Shown here: positions 8,857-18,527 of the stretch, in pieces
Position numbering within the stretch: position 1 is the first letter of the stretch
Layout: each line of letters begins with the position of its first letter
From: Bacillus sp. OV166
GTDB taxonomy: Bacteria; Bacillota; Bacilli; Bacillales; Cytobacillaceae
Assembly: GCF_900177675.1 (NCBI RefSeq)
Contig: NZ_FXWM01000001.1
Coordinates: 1,001,001 to 1,065,000, forward strand
Direction: 5' to 3'
DNA: 64,000 nucleotides
Position numbers and translations under genes: made by a program
Notes under the pieces: model-generated
What the model was told of the DNA's origin: nothing
Databases searched by the model: none
Seen by the model: only the letters and a program-made list of their open reading frames with translations

Positions 8857-9912
8857 ATGTCTCATAAATTAGCTTTTATCGGATTCGGTGTTGTGGGTCA
8901 GGGTTTAGCCGAAATATTGCTGGAGAAAAAAGAAGAATTAAAGCAAAAAGAAGGATTTGAAGCAACTATTGTTGCAATCTCTGATTTTATAAAAGGCTCC
9001 ATCTATAACCCGAACGGCCTTGATTTAGAAGTGGTTTTAAAGACTTTACGTGAAACAGGAAATATAGAAAATTATCCGCAAACACCTGGATTAATCACAG
9101 GATAGGACAGTTTTAAAACCATCACCCAGACAAATGCCGATACGATTATTGAGGTGTCCTATACAGATGTAAAAACAGGGCAGCCTGCGATCGACCACTG
9201 CAAAGCAGCGTTTAAGAGCGGAAAAAATGTGGTGATGACCAATAAAGGTCCAGTTGCCCTTGCCTATAAGGAGCTATCCGAAATTGCTGAAAAGCATGAT
9301 GTCTCTTGGGGCTTTGAAGGTACCGTCATGAGTGGTACTCCATCATTAAGAATGCCAATTGTTACGTTAGCAGGAAATGAGATAAAGGAAATTCGTGGAA
9401 TATTGAATGGTACAACCAATTATATTTTAACGAAAATGGAACAGGAAGGCGTTTCCTATGAAGCAGCCTTAAAAGAAGCACAGGATCTTGGCTATGCAGA
9501 AGCAGATCCTACTAGTGATGTAGAGGGCTACGATGCACGATATAAGATTGTCATTCTGGCAAATTATATCATGGGCGTACCGTTAAAAGTAGAAGACGTT
9601 TCCTGCAAAGGAATTTCCGATATTTCGTTAAAAGACATAGAAGAAGCAAAGGCTGAAGGAAAACGATGGAAACTGCTTGCGAAAGTCAAAAAGGAAAACG
9701 GTAATGTAGTGGCACAGGTTGCACCGGAAAAAGTCGAAATTACGGATTCTTTGGCTTCCATCGGCGGCGCTGTTAATGCGATCACCTATGAATGTGATTT
9801 ACTTGGTCCTGTCACATTAAGCGGGGTGGGAGCTGGTAAAACAGAAACAGGATTTTCTCTTTTAATAGACTTGATTACGATCAACCGTGAACGTAAACCG
9901 GTAACTGTTTAA
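8857..9912 (+). pseudogene. Homoserine dehydrogenase-like gene interrupted by an in-frame amber codon
   Basis: Both halves are in the same frame and only TAG at 9103-9105 separates them. The N-part has the NAD(P) motif GFGVVGQGLAE. The C-part has TNKGPVALAYKEL, GILNGTTNYILTKM and EADPTSDVEGYDA, the homoserine dehydrogenase catalytic domain. At the stop, family members usually have Trp (G-W-D-S), so TGG to TAG is the simplest cause. Intact, it would give about 351 residues and interconvert aspartate semialdehyde and homoserine, fitting a pathway that passes through aspartate semialdehyde. CGGAGG precedes the start. Readthrough or sequencing error cannot be excluded. Confidence 0.85.
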
Positions 9913-9937
9913 AAAGAAAGAGAAGGGTGGGAAAGTG

Positions 9938-11374
9938 ATGATAGATCAAATTAGAGGACAGAAAATGTTGATTGGCGGCAAATGGGTAGGAAGCGACGAG
10001 ATTATTGAAGTTCGTGACCCTCAAGATAATAGTCTAATTGATACCGTTCCAGCTGCTAGTACAGAAGATATGCTTCAATGTATCGAGGAGGCAAAAGAAG
10101 GTGCGAAAATCGCTGCCTCAATGCCTGTTCACGAAAGAATCAGAATCATCAATGCTGCTGCAGATTATATAGAAGAAAATAAAGAAAAATATGCTTTCAT
10201 CATCAGTAAGGAAGGAAGCAAAACGATTCGGGAAGCACAAAAAGAGGCAGCAAGATGTATTCAGACACTAAGAATTAGTGCCGAAGAAGCCAGACGAATT
10301 AATGGTGAAACGATTCCCTTTGATCAAATGCCTGGCAGTGAGAATCGGGTTGGCTATTATTACCGTTTCCCAATTGGGATTATCGCAGCTATTACACCAT
10401 TTAATGATCCATTAAACCTTGTTGCTCACAAAGTTGGACCAGCCATTGCATCTGGTAATGCGATTATCGTGAAACCAGCAACTGTAACACCGTTAAGTGC
10501 TCTATTGCTTGCTGAAGCATTCTCATACGCGGGACTCCCGCCTAAAGTTTTATCTGTTATTACAGGGCATGGACGTGAGATCGGCGATATTCTTGTCATC
10601 CATCCTGCTATTCGAATGATTAGCTTCACAGGGGGATTGAAAGCAGGAGAAGATATTGTTCGTAAAGCTGGCTTGAAAAAAATTAGTATGGAGCTTGGAT
10701 CGAATTCTCCGGTTATTGTTTTGGAAGATGCAGATCTTGAGGATGCCGTTGAATCGTCTGTATCAGGAGCATTTTGGGCAGCCGGTCAGAATTGTCTCGG
10801 TGTACAGCGTATTTATATTCAAGAAAGCATTTATGAGACATTCCAAAAAGCGTTTATTTCGCGAACGGAGCAATACTGTGTAGGGGATAAGCAATCTAAC
10901 CTAACAGATATGGGGCCGCTGATTACGGAAAAAGAAGCAATCCGTGTTGAAAAATTGGTTCAGGAAGCGATTGAAAAAGGCGCCCTTCTACTTACTGGCG
11001 GACAGCGGAACGGAGCATTTTACTCTCCGACTGTTTTAACAAATGTTCCTGAGAATTGTAAAATTGCTAAGGAAGAAATTTTTGGTCCAGTGGTTCTTCT
11101 TTACCCGGTAGCGGATTTGGAAGAAGCCATTGAAAAATCAAACAACGTTGATTATGGTTTGCAGGCTGGTATTTTCACGAAAAACCTTGAAAAAGCGCAC
11201 AAGGCCATTGCTCAATTGGATGTTGGCGGCATTATGATCAATGACAGCAGCGACTATCGGATTGATGCTATGCCGTTCGGCGGAGTAAAAAAATCTGGTT
11301 TAGGCAGAGAAGGCATTAAGTTTGCCCTCCAAGAAATGACCGAACCAAAAGTAGTGTGCTTTAAGTTAAATTAG
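9938..11374 (+). CDS. NAD(P)-dependent aldehyde dehydrogenase, candidate aspartate-semialdehyde oxidiser
   Basis: This 478-residue ALDH has the cofactor loop TPFNDPLN, FTGG, the catalytic Glu in SMELGSNSP and the catalytic Cys in AAGQNCLG, then EEIFGPV and PFGGVKKSGLGREG. The family oxidises aldehydes to acids. By position it could do the DoeC step, aspartate semialdehyde to aspartate, finishing ectoine degradation; lactaldehyde or succinate-semialdehyde activity is equally possible from sequence. GGGTGG lies about 9 bases before the ATG at 9938, which is preferred over the GTG three bases upstream. Confidence 0.85.
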   Translation: MIDQIRGQKMLIGGKWVGSDEIIEVRDPQDNSLIDTVPAASTEDMLQCIEEAKEGAKIAASMPVHERIRIINAAADYIEENKEKYAFIISKEGSKTIREAQKEAARCIQTLRISAEEARRINGETIPFDQMPGSENRVGYYYRFPIGIIAAITPFNDPLNLVAHKVGPAIASGNAIIVKPATVTPLSALLLAEAFSYAGLPPKVLSVITGHGREIGDILVIHPAIRMISFTGGLKAGEDIVRKAGLKKISMELGSNSPVIVLEDADLEDAVESSVSGAFWAAGQNCLGVQRIYIQESIYETFQKAFISRTEQYCVGDKQSNLTDMGPLITEKEAIRVEKLVQEAIEKGALLLTGGQRNGAFYSPTVLTNVPENCKIAKEEIFGPVVLLYPVADLEEAIEKSNNVDYGLQAGIFTKNLEKAHKAIAQLDVGGIMINDSSDYRIDAMPFGGVKKSGLGREGIKFALQEMTEPKVVCFKLN

Positions 11375-11402
11375 ATCGGTAAAGATAAAACAATTTAGAA
11401 AA

Positions 11403-12205
11403 TTGATTCCAGATGAAGAAGGAAATTTGCTCAAGTCATTTACAACCTATGAGTATAAAGAGAGAACTCGTAAAACAAAAGAACGAATGATGCAAAAAGG
11501 AATCGATGTTCTGCTTATCACCGATCCGGCTAAAATTAATTACCTATCTGGCTACGATGGCTGGTCGATTTATATGTATCAGATGTTAGTTCTCATTATT
11601 GACTAAGATAACCGCTCTGTTGGTGTAGAAATAGATACATTAAAGCTATGAACAACTTAAAAAAGGTCTGATTATCCGGCAATCGTTCCACTATTGCCGT
11701 CAGGCGAAAAAACTTCTACTCCACATTTAACCTGGACGGATGACCGGTTATAAAGACGAAGACGCCGTAATTTTGGAATTAGCAGGCTGGCTATAAGAGG
11801 TATCATTCGCCACTAGCCCGAACCGTTCAGATTGGAAGACCAAAGGACTAAATGCAAACCCTTTCATAGATTGCGGTAGAAGGTATAAATGCATGTTTAG
11901 ATATGATTTGTCAGGCATTGCTTGTGAAGAAATTGAAGAAACATGGAGAAAAACGATTGAGAAAAGGGCTTTGTGAAAGAATCGCGTCTTGGATATTCAA
12001 TGGGACTGAATTACCCTCCAGATTGGGGCGAGCACACCGTAAGTATTCGAAAAAGCGACAAATCTATTTTGCAGCCTAATATGATCTTCCACCTTATTCC
12101 GGGATATGGTTGGATCATTACGAGCGAGTCAATCAGAATCACTGAAACGGGATGCGAAACTTTGCCCAGCTGCTAAGAAACTTGACTTTGAAAGAATTTG
12201 TATAG
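11403..12205 (+). pseudogene. Decayed third doeA-like copy
   Basis: Fragments line up with the intact gene at 4148-5332: the start (KERMMQKGIDVLLITDPAK), then a deletion of roughly 100 codons, then IVPLLPSGEKTSTPHLTW in another frame, then SRLGYSMGLNYPPDWGEHT and a broken C-terminus (ITETGCET, LTLKEFV). There are several frameshifts and stops (for example TAA at 11604-11606). Long stretches remain nearly identical in nucleotide sequence to copy 2, so the duplication looks recent relative to the divergence of copy 1. It has no coding capacity. Confidence 0.9.
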
Positions 12206-12263
12206 TGAGATCCTTCATCTCTGAACAAGGGATGAGTTTTCAAACAAAGGGGATGGTGCATGA

Positions 12264-13556
12264 ATGAAGAAAGCTATAATGGCTACTGCAATAGGGAATC
12301 TAGTCGAATGGTATGAATACGGTATCTATAGTTATACTGCAGCAATTATCGGAGCGCAGTTTTTTCCAGAAGAGAGTAGTTCGGTAGCTTTGCTTTACGG
12401 TTTTGCGGTGTTTGCCATTTCGTTTTTCTTTAGGCCGCTAGGCGGATTGATTTTTGGCTCAATCGGTGACAGGTTGGGGCGAAAGAAGATATTAGTCGTC
12501 ACGATTCTGATGATGTCTTCTTCTACTGCAATCATTGGTCTAATTCCTAATTATGTGTCAATCGGTTTTATTGCTCCGCTGTTATTAATTTTGATGCGGA
12601 TGACACAGGGATTAGCCGCTGGCGGGGAATATACTGGTGCGTCAGTATTTATGAATGAGTCTGCCCCTAATTCCCGACGCGGACTATTCACTAGTTTACT
12701 TGAATCAGGATCACTGCTAGGCTACATTATTGGTTCTATTTTTGTTACTGTGCTTAATTCGATACTCAGCACAGACGATATGGCAGCATGGGGATGGCGT
12801 ATCCCGTTTATTTGTTCACTGCCTTTAGCGTTAGTCGGAATGTATGTCAGAACGAAAATTGATGATACACCAACTTTTATTAAAATGAAGAATGAAAACA
12901 CTTTGTCAAACAATCCTTTGAAAGAGATGTTCTCAACTGCCCGGAAGCCGCTTGTTATTTCATTTTTAAGTGTGGCGTTCGCAAATGGCGCTTATTACAC
13001 GTTATTGACCTTTCTTCCTTCTTATTTCGAGACACAAGTTGGGTTAACGACTCTCCAATCACTAGTGGTCACGACATGCGGGATGGTGTTCATGATGATC
13101 CTCTTTCCGATTTTTGGGACTCTGGCCGATCGCTATGGTAGAAAGAGGTTTCTGCTTTTATCAGCCTTATTGGCTATATTCACTGCCATCCCTATCATCG
13201 CTTTCATCTCAAGTGGATCGCCAGCAGGTCCATTGGTCGGTTATTTTGCTTTAAGTATTATCGTTGCACTCTTTATTGGTGTTTTCCCTTCTACACTTCC
13301 AATGCTGTTTCCAAATCGGGTAAGAAATAGTGCCTATGGTATTTCTTATAATGTATCGACGGCCATTTTTGGTGGCGGTGCACCTTTCATCATCACTTCA
13401 TTGCAGACATCTACAGGCAATAAATTAATGCCTGCCTTCTTCTTGATAGGAACAGGATTAATGGCCATCGTGTCGATTATGCTTTTGCCTAAATCAGCGA
13501 AAGAAGTGAATGGAAGGAAGAATACCTCGACTAATGGAAATAAAAAAGTAATTTAG
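12264..13556 (+). CDS. MFS transporter, metabolite:H+ symporter (MHS/ProP-like) family
   Basis: This 430-residue membrane protein with 12 predicted helices begins with the MHS signature GNLVEWYEYGIY. The loop 2-3 motif GDRLGRKK and RMTQGLAAGGEYTGA follow, then DRYGRKR in the second half. MHS members import organic acids or osmolytes such as proline, betaine and ectoine. Placed at the end of the ectoine-type gene run, it is the likely uptake system, by inference. The start at 12264 follows AAAGGGG by about 11 bases. A terminator lies just downstream. Confidence 0.85.
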   Translation: MKKAIMATAIGNLVEWYEYGIYSYTAAIIGAQFFPEESSSVALLYGFAVFAISFFFRPLGGLIFGSIGDRLGRKKILVVTILMMSSSTAIIGLIPNYVSIGFIAPLLLILMRMTQGLAAGGEYTGASVFMNESAPNSRRGLFTSLLESGSLLGYIIGSIFVTVLNSILSTDDMAAWGWRIPFICSLPLALVGMYVRTKIDDTPTFIKMKNENTLSNNPLKEMFSTARKPLVISFLSVAFANGAYYTLLTFLPSYFETQVGLTTLQSLVVTTCGMVFMMILFPIFGTLADRYGRKRFLLLSALLAIFTAIPIIAFISSGSPAGPLVGYFALSIIVALFIGVFPSTLPMLFPNRVRNSAYGISYNVSTAIFGGGAPFIITSLQTSTGNKLMPAFFLIGTGLMAIVSIMLLPKSAKEVNGRKNTSTNGNKKVI

Positions 13557-13577
13557 TTTGTAGATACTAAAATTTCC

Positions 13578-13612
13578 AGCCCTTTACTACCATTGAGCGA
13601 AGGGCTTTTTTT
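13578..13612 (+). terminator. Rho-independent terminator after MHS transporter
   Basis: AGCCCTT (13578-13584) pairs with AAGGGCT (13600-13606) and is followed by TTTTTT. Confidence 0.8.
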
Positions 13613-14224
13613 ATGAAACTGTGAGTGACAGGACCCATAAGTGTAGAATGGAAAGGACTGAAAGAAAGGCTAGACTAACGACAAGTAAGAGGGTCCACTT
13701 TAAAATTTTGTTGTTAATAGATGAAACGAGACACATAAGCTAAACCATGCAATAACGGTTAAACAGGACAAAATAAAATCGAAATGAAATAATTTAAAAA
13801 ATAAAGTAGGGGGTGATAGATAATTCGGTCAAACCATTGGTTTGTTTTTTACTTTTTTTGTAAATAACACTATAAAAGGACATACCTATCCCGTCATTAG
13901 TATCGTACTAACAATAACTGTAAAATCATGCGGATAATTTTGTCCGACCACGGTATAGCTTCCCTGTTTCTTGAACGGACATATAAGCCAAGGTGTGCGC
14001 AGTTAAGATACATCGGATCTACATGAGCTTCGACTGCCGCTCGGCCCCGTTTATGAAGCCAGGGGGATATCCAAGAGAAACATGATTAAAGAATCCTATT
14101 TAAGACAGGGTGGAATAAAATTGATGCAAAAGCCAATGACACATATATTGTTTATGAAACAGAAAATGGACTTGTTAAAGAATACCCTAATGGAAAAATT
14201 GTAGAGTACGATAACAAGACAACC
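13613..14224. other. Non-coding or decayed stretch
   Basis: I see no intact gene. A small hairpin CAAACC/GGTTTG with a T run lies near 13836-13856. From about 14103 a frame encoding AKANDTYIVYETENGLVKEY runs without a stop into the GerAB remnant that follows; I do not recognise this piece. It looks like debris from rearrangement. Confidence 0.4.
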
Positions 14225-15077
14225 CCCATTGCGTGGTTCTATAGCCTTCATTTTTTATATACCGCGAGTCGTACACTGGGTGATATAAAGGATCTCATCT
14301 CATTGGGTACTCCTAATTGGATCATACTTTGCGTATTTATGATTGCCATCACCTATGCGTTGTTTAGTGGAATTGAAGTTCTAGCCCGGCTCGGAGAAAT
14401 CATTTTACCTGTCATTTTGTTTTTGATTGAGATCATTTTAATATTTGCCTCAAATACAATTCATATCGAGCGTTTACAGCCGGTTTTGGGAGAAGGATGG
14501 GGGCGTGTTTGGAAAGCTGTATGGCCGATTGGCATCCTACAATCATTTTGGGAGACCATTTAGTTTGCGATGATCTGGACATTAACTTTACATCCGAAAC
14601 GCATTATAAAAACGACTATCATAGCAACCATATTATACGGAATTCTCCTTTCCAGTTTCGATATACTGACCATTCTTACCTTTGGTGAAGGAATTTTTTC
14701 AACGAATAGGTATCCCTTATACAGGTTAGTGAAAGTGATCTCTGTTGCGGACTTTCTTGAAAATCTTGATGCACTGGGAATTTTGTATTTTATTGGCACC
14801 GCCTTTTTTAAAGTGACGATACAAATATGGAGCCATTCGAGGAATACAGCAATTGTTGTACCTTCGTGACAGCAGGGTACTCGTTCTTCCTATAGTGGTT
14901 GTTGTCCTCTTTTTAGGAATAACTCTATCAAGGAACACTTCAGAACATTGGTATTCTGCAAAAAACATTAGATATAAGTCAATAACAGCTTATATGATAC
15001 TCCCAAGTCTGCTATTGATCGTGGCAGTCATTCGCAAAAAAATTTCCATCAACCAAATGAAAAAAAGTGGATTTTAG
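14225..15077 (+). pseudogene. Decayed GerAB-like spore germination permease
   Basis: Pieces of an amino-acid-permease-like GerAB protein are present: YTASRTLGDIKDL, then helices with GIEVLARLGEIILPV, an in-frame TAG at 14561-14563, then TLHPKRI and DILTILTFGEG. After a frameshift near 14860 comes VLVLPIVVVVLFLGI and the last helix. The N-terminal two helices are missing and replaced by an unrelated in-frame piece. GerAB proteins are inner spore membrane subunits of germinant receptors. An apparently intact homologue lies at 17415. Confidence 0.8.
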
Positions 15078-15101
15078 AATGAAAAGGAGCTGAATCTGAC
15101 A

Positions 15102-15245
15102 ATGGAAAAATTACTTTGGCCTTGGCAGTCCAAAGTAATCAATGATTATCCTTGGGTATTTTACATATTCCTTATTTCGCTGTCTATTATTTTATCCATC
15201 ATAACATGGGTAAGGAACTATACTCCCATTACAAAAACACAGTAA
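15102..15245 (+). CDS. Small single-helix membrane protein
   Basis: This 47-residue ORF has a central hydrophobic helix (WVFYIFLISLSIILSIITWV) and charged ends. AAGGAG (15083-15088) lies 13 bases before the ATG, rather far. It follows the GerAB remnant. Small membrane proteins sometimes accompany germinant receptor operons (GerD/GerKD type), but I do not recognise a family, so the link is speculative. Confidence 0.4.
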   Translation: MEKLLWPWQSKVINDYPWVFYIFLISLSIILSIITWVRNYTPITKTQ

Positions 15246-15474
15246 GACTTTTAAAGTAAGCCAAGTGAAGAAAAATCCTTTATCGAACACAACATTTGAC
15301 GAATCAGCAATTAGAAAAATATCACCTAAACGCAATCTTTCAAACTTAAGACCAAAGTATATGAAGTTTTCAAAAGAAGAGCTTGTAAATAGACTCATTC
15401 AAATAGAGTATATGTGGCTCTCAATCATAAAAAATGGGTTGCGAATCATTTTGAAATGTTTAAATAGGTATTAG

Positions 15475-15921
15475 GTGATAAATCCATATCACCTCTATCC
15501 CTATTCAACAAAAGTGCTCGTTAATTGAATAAGAAAGTTGTATAAAACTCTACTTTTTATGCAGCTGCCCGGATTCTTCAGAAGCCTGAAACGTTGATTC
15601 ATCAACGATGTATAAAATCATGCATACGATAAATTTAGACATGTTGAAACCCCTTGGAACCCAAGGGATTTGTTACGAGTTTTGTTATCTAGACGAATAC
15701 ATTGTGTACATATCTTCAATGTAAAATCCTTATCACATCAAGGTTTTTTACTTCTAAGTATAGATAATTAAAGTTTCCTGACGCTACCCCCTCATAAGGA
15801 AACGGTTATTTGGGAATCCTAATATGTAGAATATTTTTCATTTAAATTTCGTTAGAGAAAGTATCTTATAGGTCAATCGAAATGGAGTTAATTCCAGGTT
15901 ACAGAATGAAAGGATAAACCT
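15475..15921. other. Intergenic stretch with one hairpin
   Basis: I find no gene. A perfect 7-bp hairpin CCCTTGG/CCAAGGG lies at 15651-15667 without a T tail. The 3' end carries the AAAGGA ribosome site (about 15910-15914) for the germination operon. Confidence 0.4.
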
Positions 15922-17404
15922 ATGAAAAAGTGGTTTCATAAAAAATCATCAAGAATCTGATATTTTAACATTAATTAATCAATTCAAACAATCAGGTGAT
16001 TTTGTTCATTTTTATAACCCGCAATCCCCTAAACCCTTTTGGATTTCCTATTTTAGTTCCTTAATTGATGTGGAGATTTTACACCGGGATATACTGCCAA
16101 ATCTAAAAAAAACATCCTTGACCTCATTGGAAGAGTTACAGGCCGTATTGCCACTTGAAAATATTGTAATTACAAATGTTTTAGAAAAAATTCAAAATGA
16201 ATTATTAAAAGGATCAGTGTTCATTCATTTTGATGAAAAGGATTTTACAGGGGTACTGGTTCCTGCCGAAATAAAGAAGGCGCGTGAGGTCACGATTCCA
16301 GAAGAAGAGTATAGTGTGGTCGGGCCAAAAGAATCATTTGTGGAATCGTTATCGACGAATTTAAATTTAATTCGAAAACGATTACCCATTTCACAATTAC
16401 AAGTCAAAGAAACGGTAATAGGAACTCTTTCAAATACAAAAGTTGCCGTTTTATATATCGACGGGATTGTAAATGAAGAAAATATTAATACGGTTATGCA
16501 ACGTCTCCATGATCTGCAATATTATCAAATTCTCGATAGTTCATATATAGCGCAATTGATCGCCGATAACTCAAATTCTGTGTTTCCTCAGTTAATAGAT
16601 ACAGAGCGTCCAGACCGTGCAGCAGCTTCACTTGCCGAAGGAAGTGTTGTTATCTTAGTAGATGGCTCACCACATGCCCTTATTGGCCCGACGTCGTTAA
16701 TCGCATTTTTCGGTGCGTTTGATGATTACTTTATCCATTGGCAATTGTCCTCTGCTCTTAGAATTATTCGTTTACTTGCTGTCAGTTTTTCTATAATGGT
16801 TACACCTATTTATGTTGCGGTCTTATCCTATCATTATGAATTAATACCAAAAGACTTAATGGTTACATTAGTTTCTTCAAGAAGAGCGATTCCACTGTCG
16901 CCCTTTCTTGAAGCAATCATTTTAGAATTAACGATTGAGCTGCTTCGGGAAGCGGGAGCAAGATTACCGACAAAAGTTGGACAGACGATCGGTATCGTAG
17001 GCGGTATCGTAATAGGGACAGCGGCGGTTGAAGCTGGATTAACGAGTAATGTACTGCTCATCATTGTGGCTCTTGCCGCCCTTGCTTCGTTTACAACGCC
17101 TGTCTACCGGATGGGAAATGCGATTCGCTTAATTCGTTTTCCTTTTCTTTTCTTAGCGGAACTGTGGGGACTGTTAGGAATTGCAGTTGCCTCTATTTTT
17201 TTAATTACTCATTTATTACGGTTAACATCTTTAGGAAGGCCATACTTGGAACCGATCTATCCTCCAAGGCTAAATGACTTTAAAGATGCCTTTGTTCGCC
17301 TTCCATTTTCATGGCAATCCAAAAGACCTTTTCTTTTACAAACGGAGGATAACCGACGTTTTAATGAGGAAAAGGCGAAAGAAAAGAAAGATATGGATGA
17401 ATGA
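15922..17404 (+). CDS. GerA-family spore germination protein (GerAA/GerKA-like), 5' frameshift
   Basis: The main frame encodes the GerA family: soluble N-domain, then VLYIDGIVNEENIN, QLIDTERPDRAAASLAEG, DGSPHALIGPTS and about five helices ending near ELWGLLGIAV. It is the A subunit of a nutrient germinant receptor in the inner spore membrane. The best start is ATG 15922 after AAAGGA, but that frame hits TGA at 15958. Removing one A from the six-A run at 15940-15945 joins it to the main frame, restoring a normal-length (about 490 residue) protein. Without repair, translation could begin only at GTG 16070. A sequencing error or a real inactivating indel are both possible. It is followed by B and C subunits. 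Confidence 0.8.
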
Positions 17405-17414
17405 GAGGTTTAAA

Positions 17415-18527
17415 ATGATTAGGATGCATGGTGGAAGCATAAAAACGACTATAAAAAACCAATTCTGTGTAAAACCTTTCCTTGTCTTTTTTCTAATACA
17501 TACAATGCAGTTTGGCATTGGAGTTTTAAGTTTTCAGCGAACGCTGTCTGAATCTTCTGGTCACGACTCATGGATGGCAGTCATTATCAGTGGAATTATT
17601 GTCCATATTTTAATTTCGATGATTTATAAGATATTAGATAAGGAAAAGGGCGACCTTATCGTGATTCACCAACAAACGTTTGGGAAATGGGCAGGTGGGC
17701 TGTTGAGTATAGGTTTTCTTCTTTTTTTTCTTGCTGACAGTGCAATAGTCCTCCGTACGTATAACGAAGTTATTCAAGTTTGGATGTTTCCTTTAATGAA
17801 AACATGGCCCTTTGCTTTAGTTTTTTTACTTGGTGTTTACTATGTCGTATCAAATGGTTTTCGTACCGTTACAGGGGTTTGCTTTTTAGGAGTGGTCCTT
17901 CCTTTTTATTTATTTTTTACTTTTTTTGTACCGCTTGAATTTTCTCAATTTCGCAATCTATTGCCTGTATGGGATACTTCTGTGAAAAATGTAACTCTTT
18001 CCGCACTTGATTCGATGTTTGGATTTTCTGGGTTCCAGCTATTGTTTTTGTATTATCCCTTTATACAAAAGCCTGAAACATCACAGAAATGGGCTCATTA
18101 TGGCAATCTTTTTTCGATGGCTATTTATTTGTTTATTCTGATAGTGACGCTTGTTTATTTTAAGCAGGACCATTTGTTAAAAACGACTTGGCCGACTTTA
18201 ACCCTATGGAAAATCATCGAATTACCATTTGTAGAGCGATTTGAATTTATCGGAATTACCTCTTGGTCGCTTATCATTTTACCAATTATTTGCCTTGAAG
18301 TATGGGGGGCGAGCCGTATCGCAAAGCAATTGTTTAAGATGAATCAAAAGAGAGCAGTCGCGATTTTTTTACTGGTTGGTTTGATGATTTGCTCTCTGTT
18401 GAAAGATAGGGAAAGCATTCTATTCGCTACCAGAATTCTATCTTTCGCAGTTTATGCTTTCTATATTTATATACCATTTCTATTTATTGTTTATCATATC
18501 CGACTTCGACTTAGGGATAGAACATGA
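17415..18527 (+). CDS. GerAB-like endospore germination permease
   Basis: This roughly 370-residue protein with about ten hydrophobic helices belongs to the GerAB (spore permease) branch of the APC superfamily and starts with the typical FFLIHTMQFGIGVLSFQR. It is the presumed ligand-binding B subunit of the receptor. GAGAGG (17403-17408) supports the start at 17415; it follows the A subunit by 10 bases and overlaps the C subunit by four (ATGA), so the three are translationally coupled. Length is normal for the family. Confidence 0.85.
   Translation: MIRMHGGSIKTTIKNQFCVKPFLVFFLIHTMQFGIGVLSFQRTLSESSGHDSWMAVIISGIIVHILISMIYKILDKEKGDLIVIHQQTFGKWAGGLLSIGFLLFFLADSAIVLRTYNEVIQVWMFPLMKTWPFALVFLLGVYYVVSNGFRTVTGVCFLGVVLPFYLFFTFFVPLEFSQFRNLLPVWDTSVKNVTLSALDSMFGFSGFQLLFLYYPFIQKPETSQKWAHYGNLFSMAIYLFILIVTLVYFKQDHLLKTTWPTLTLWKIIELPFVERFEFIGITSWSLIILPIICLEVWGASRIAKQLFKMNQKRAVAIFLLVGLMICSLLKDRESILFATRILSFAVYAFYIYIPFLFIVYHIRLRLRDRT

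Noticed and set aside
15265..15474. 69-codon plus-strand ORF with some basic character
   Set aside because: No ribosome site, GTG start, no recognisable family, in a decayed region.
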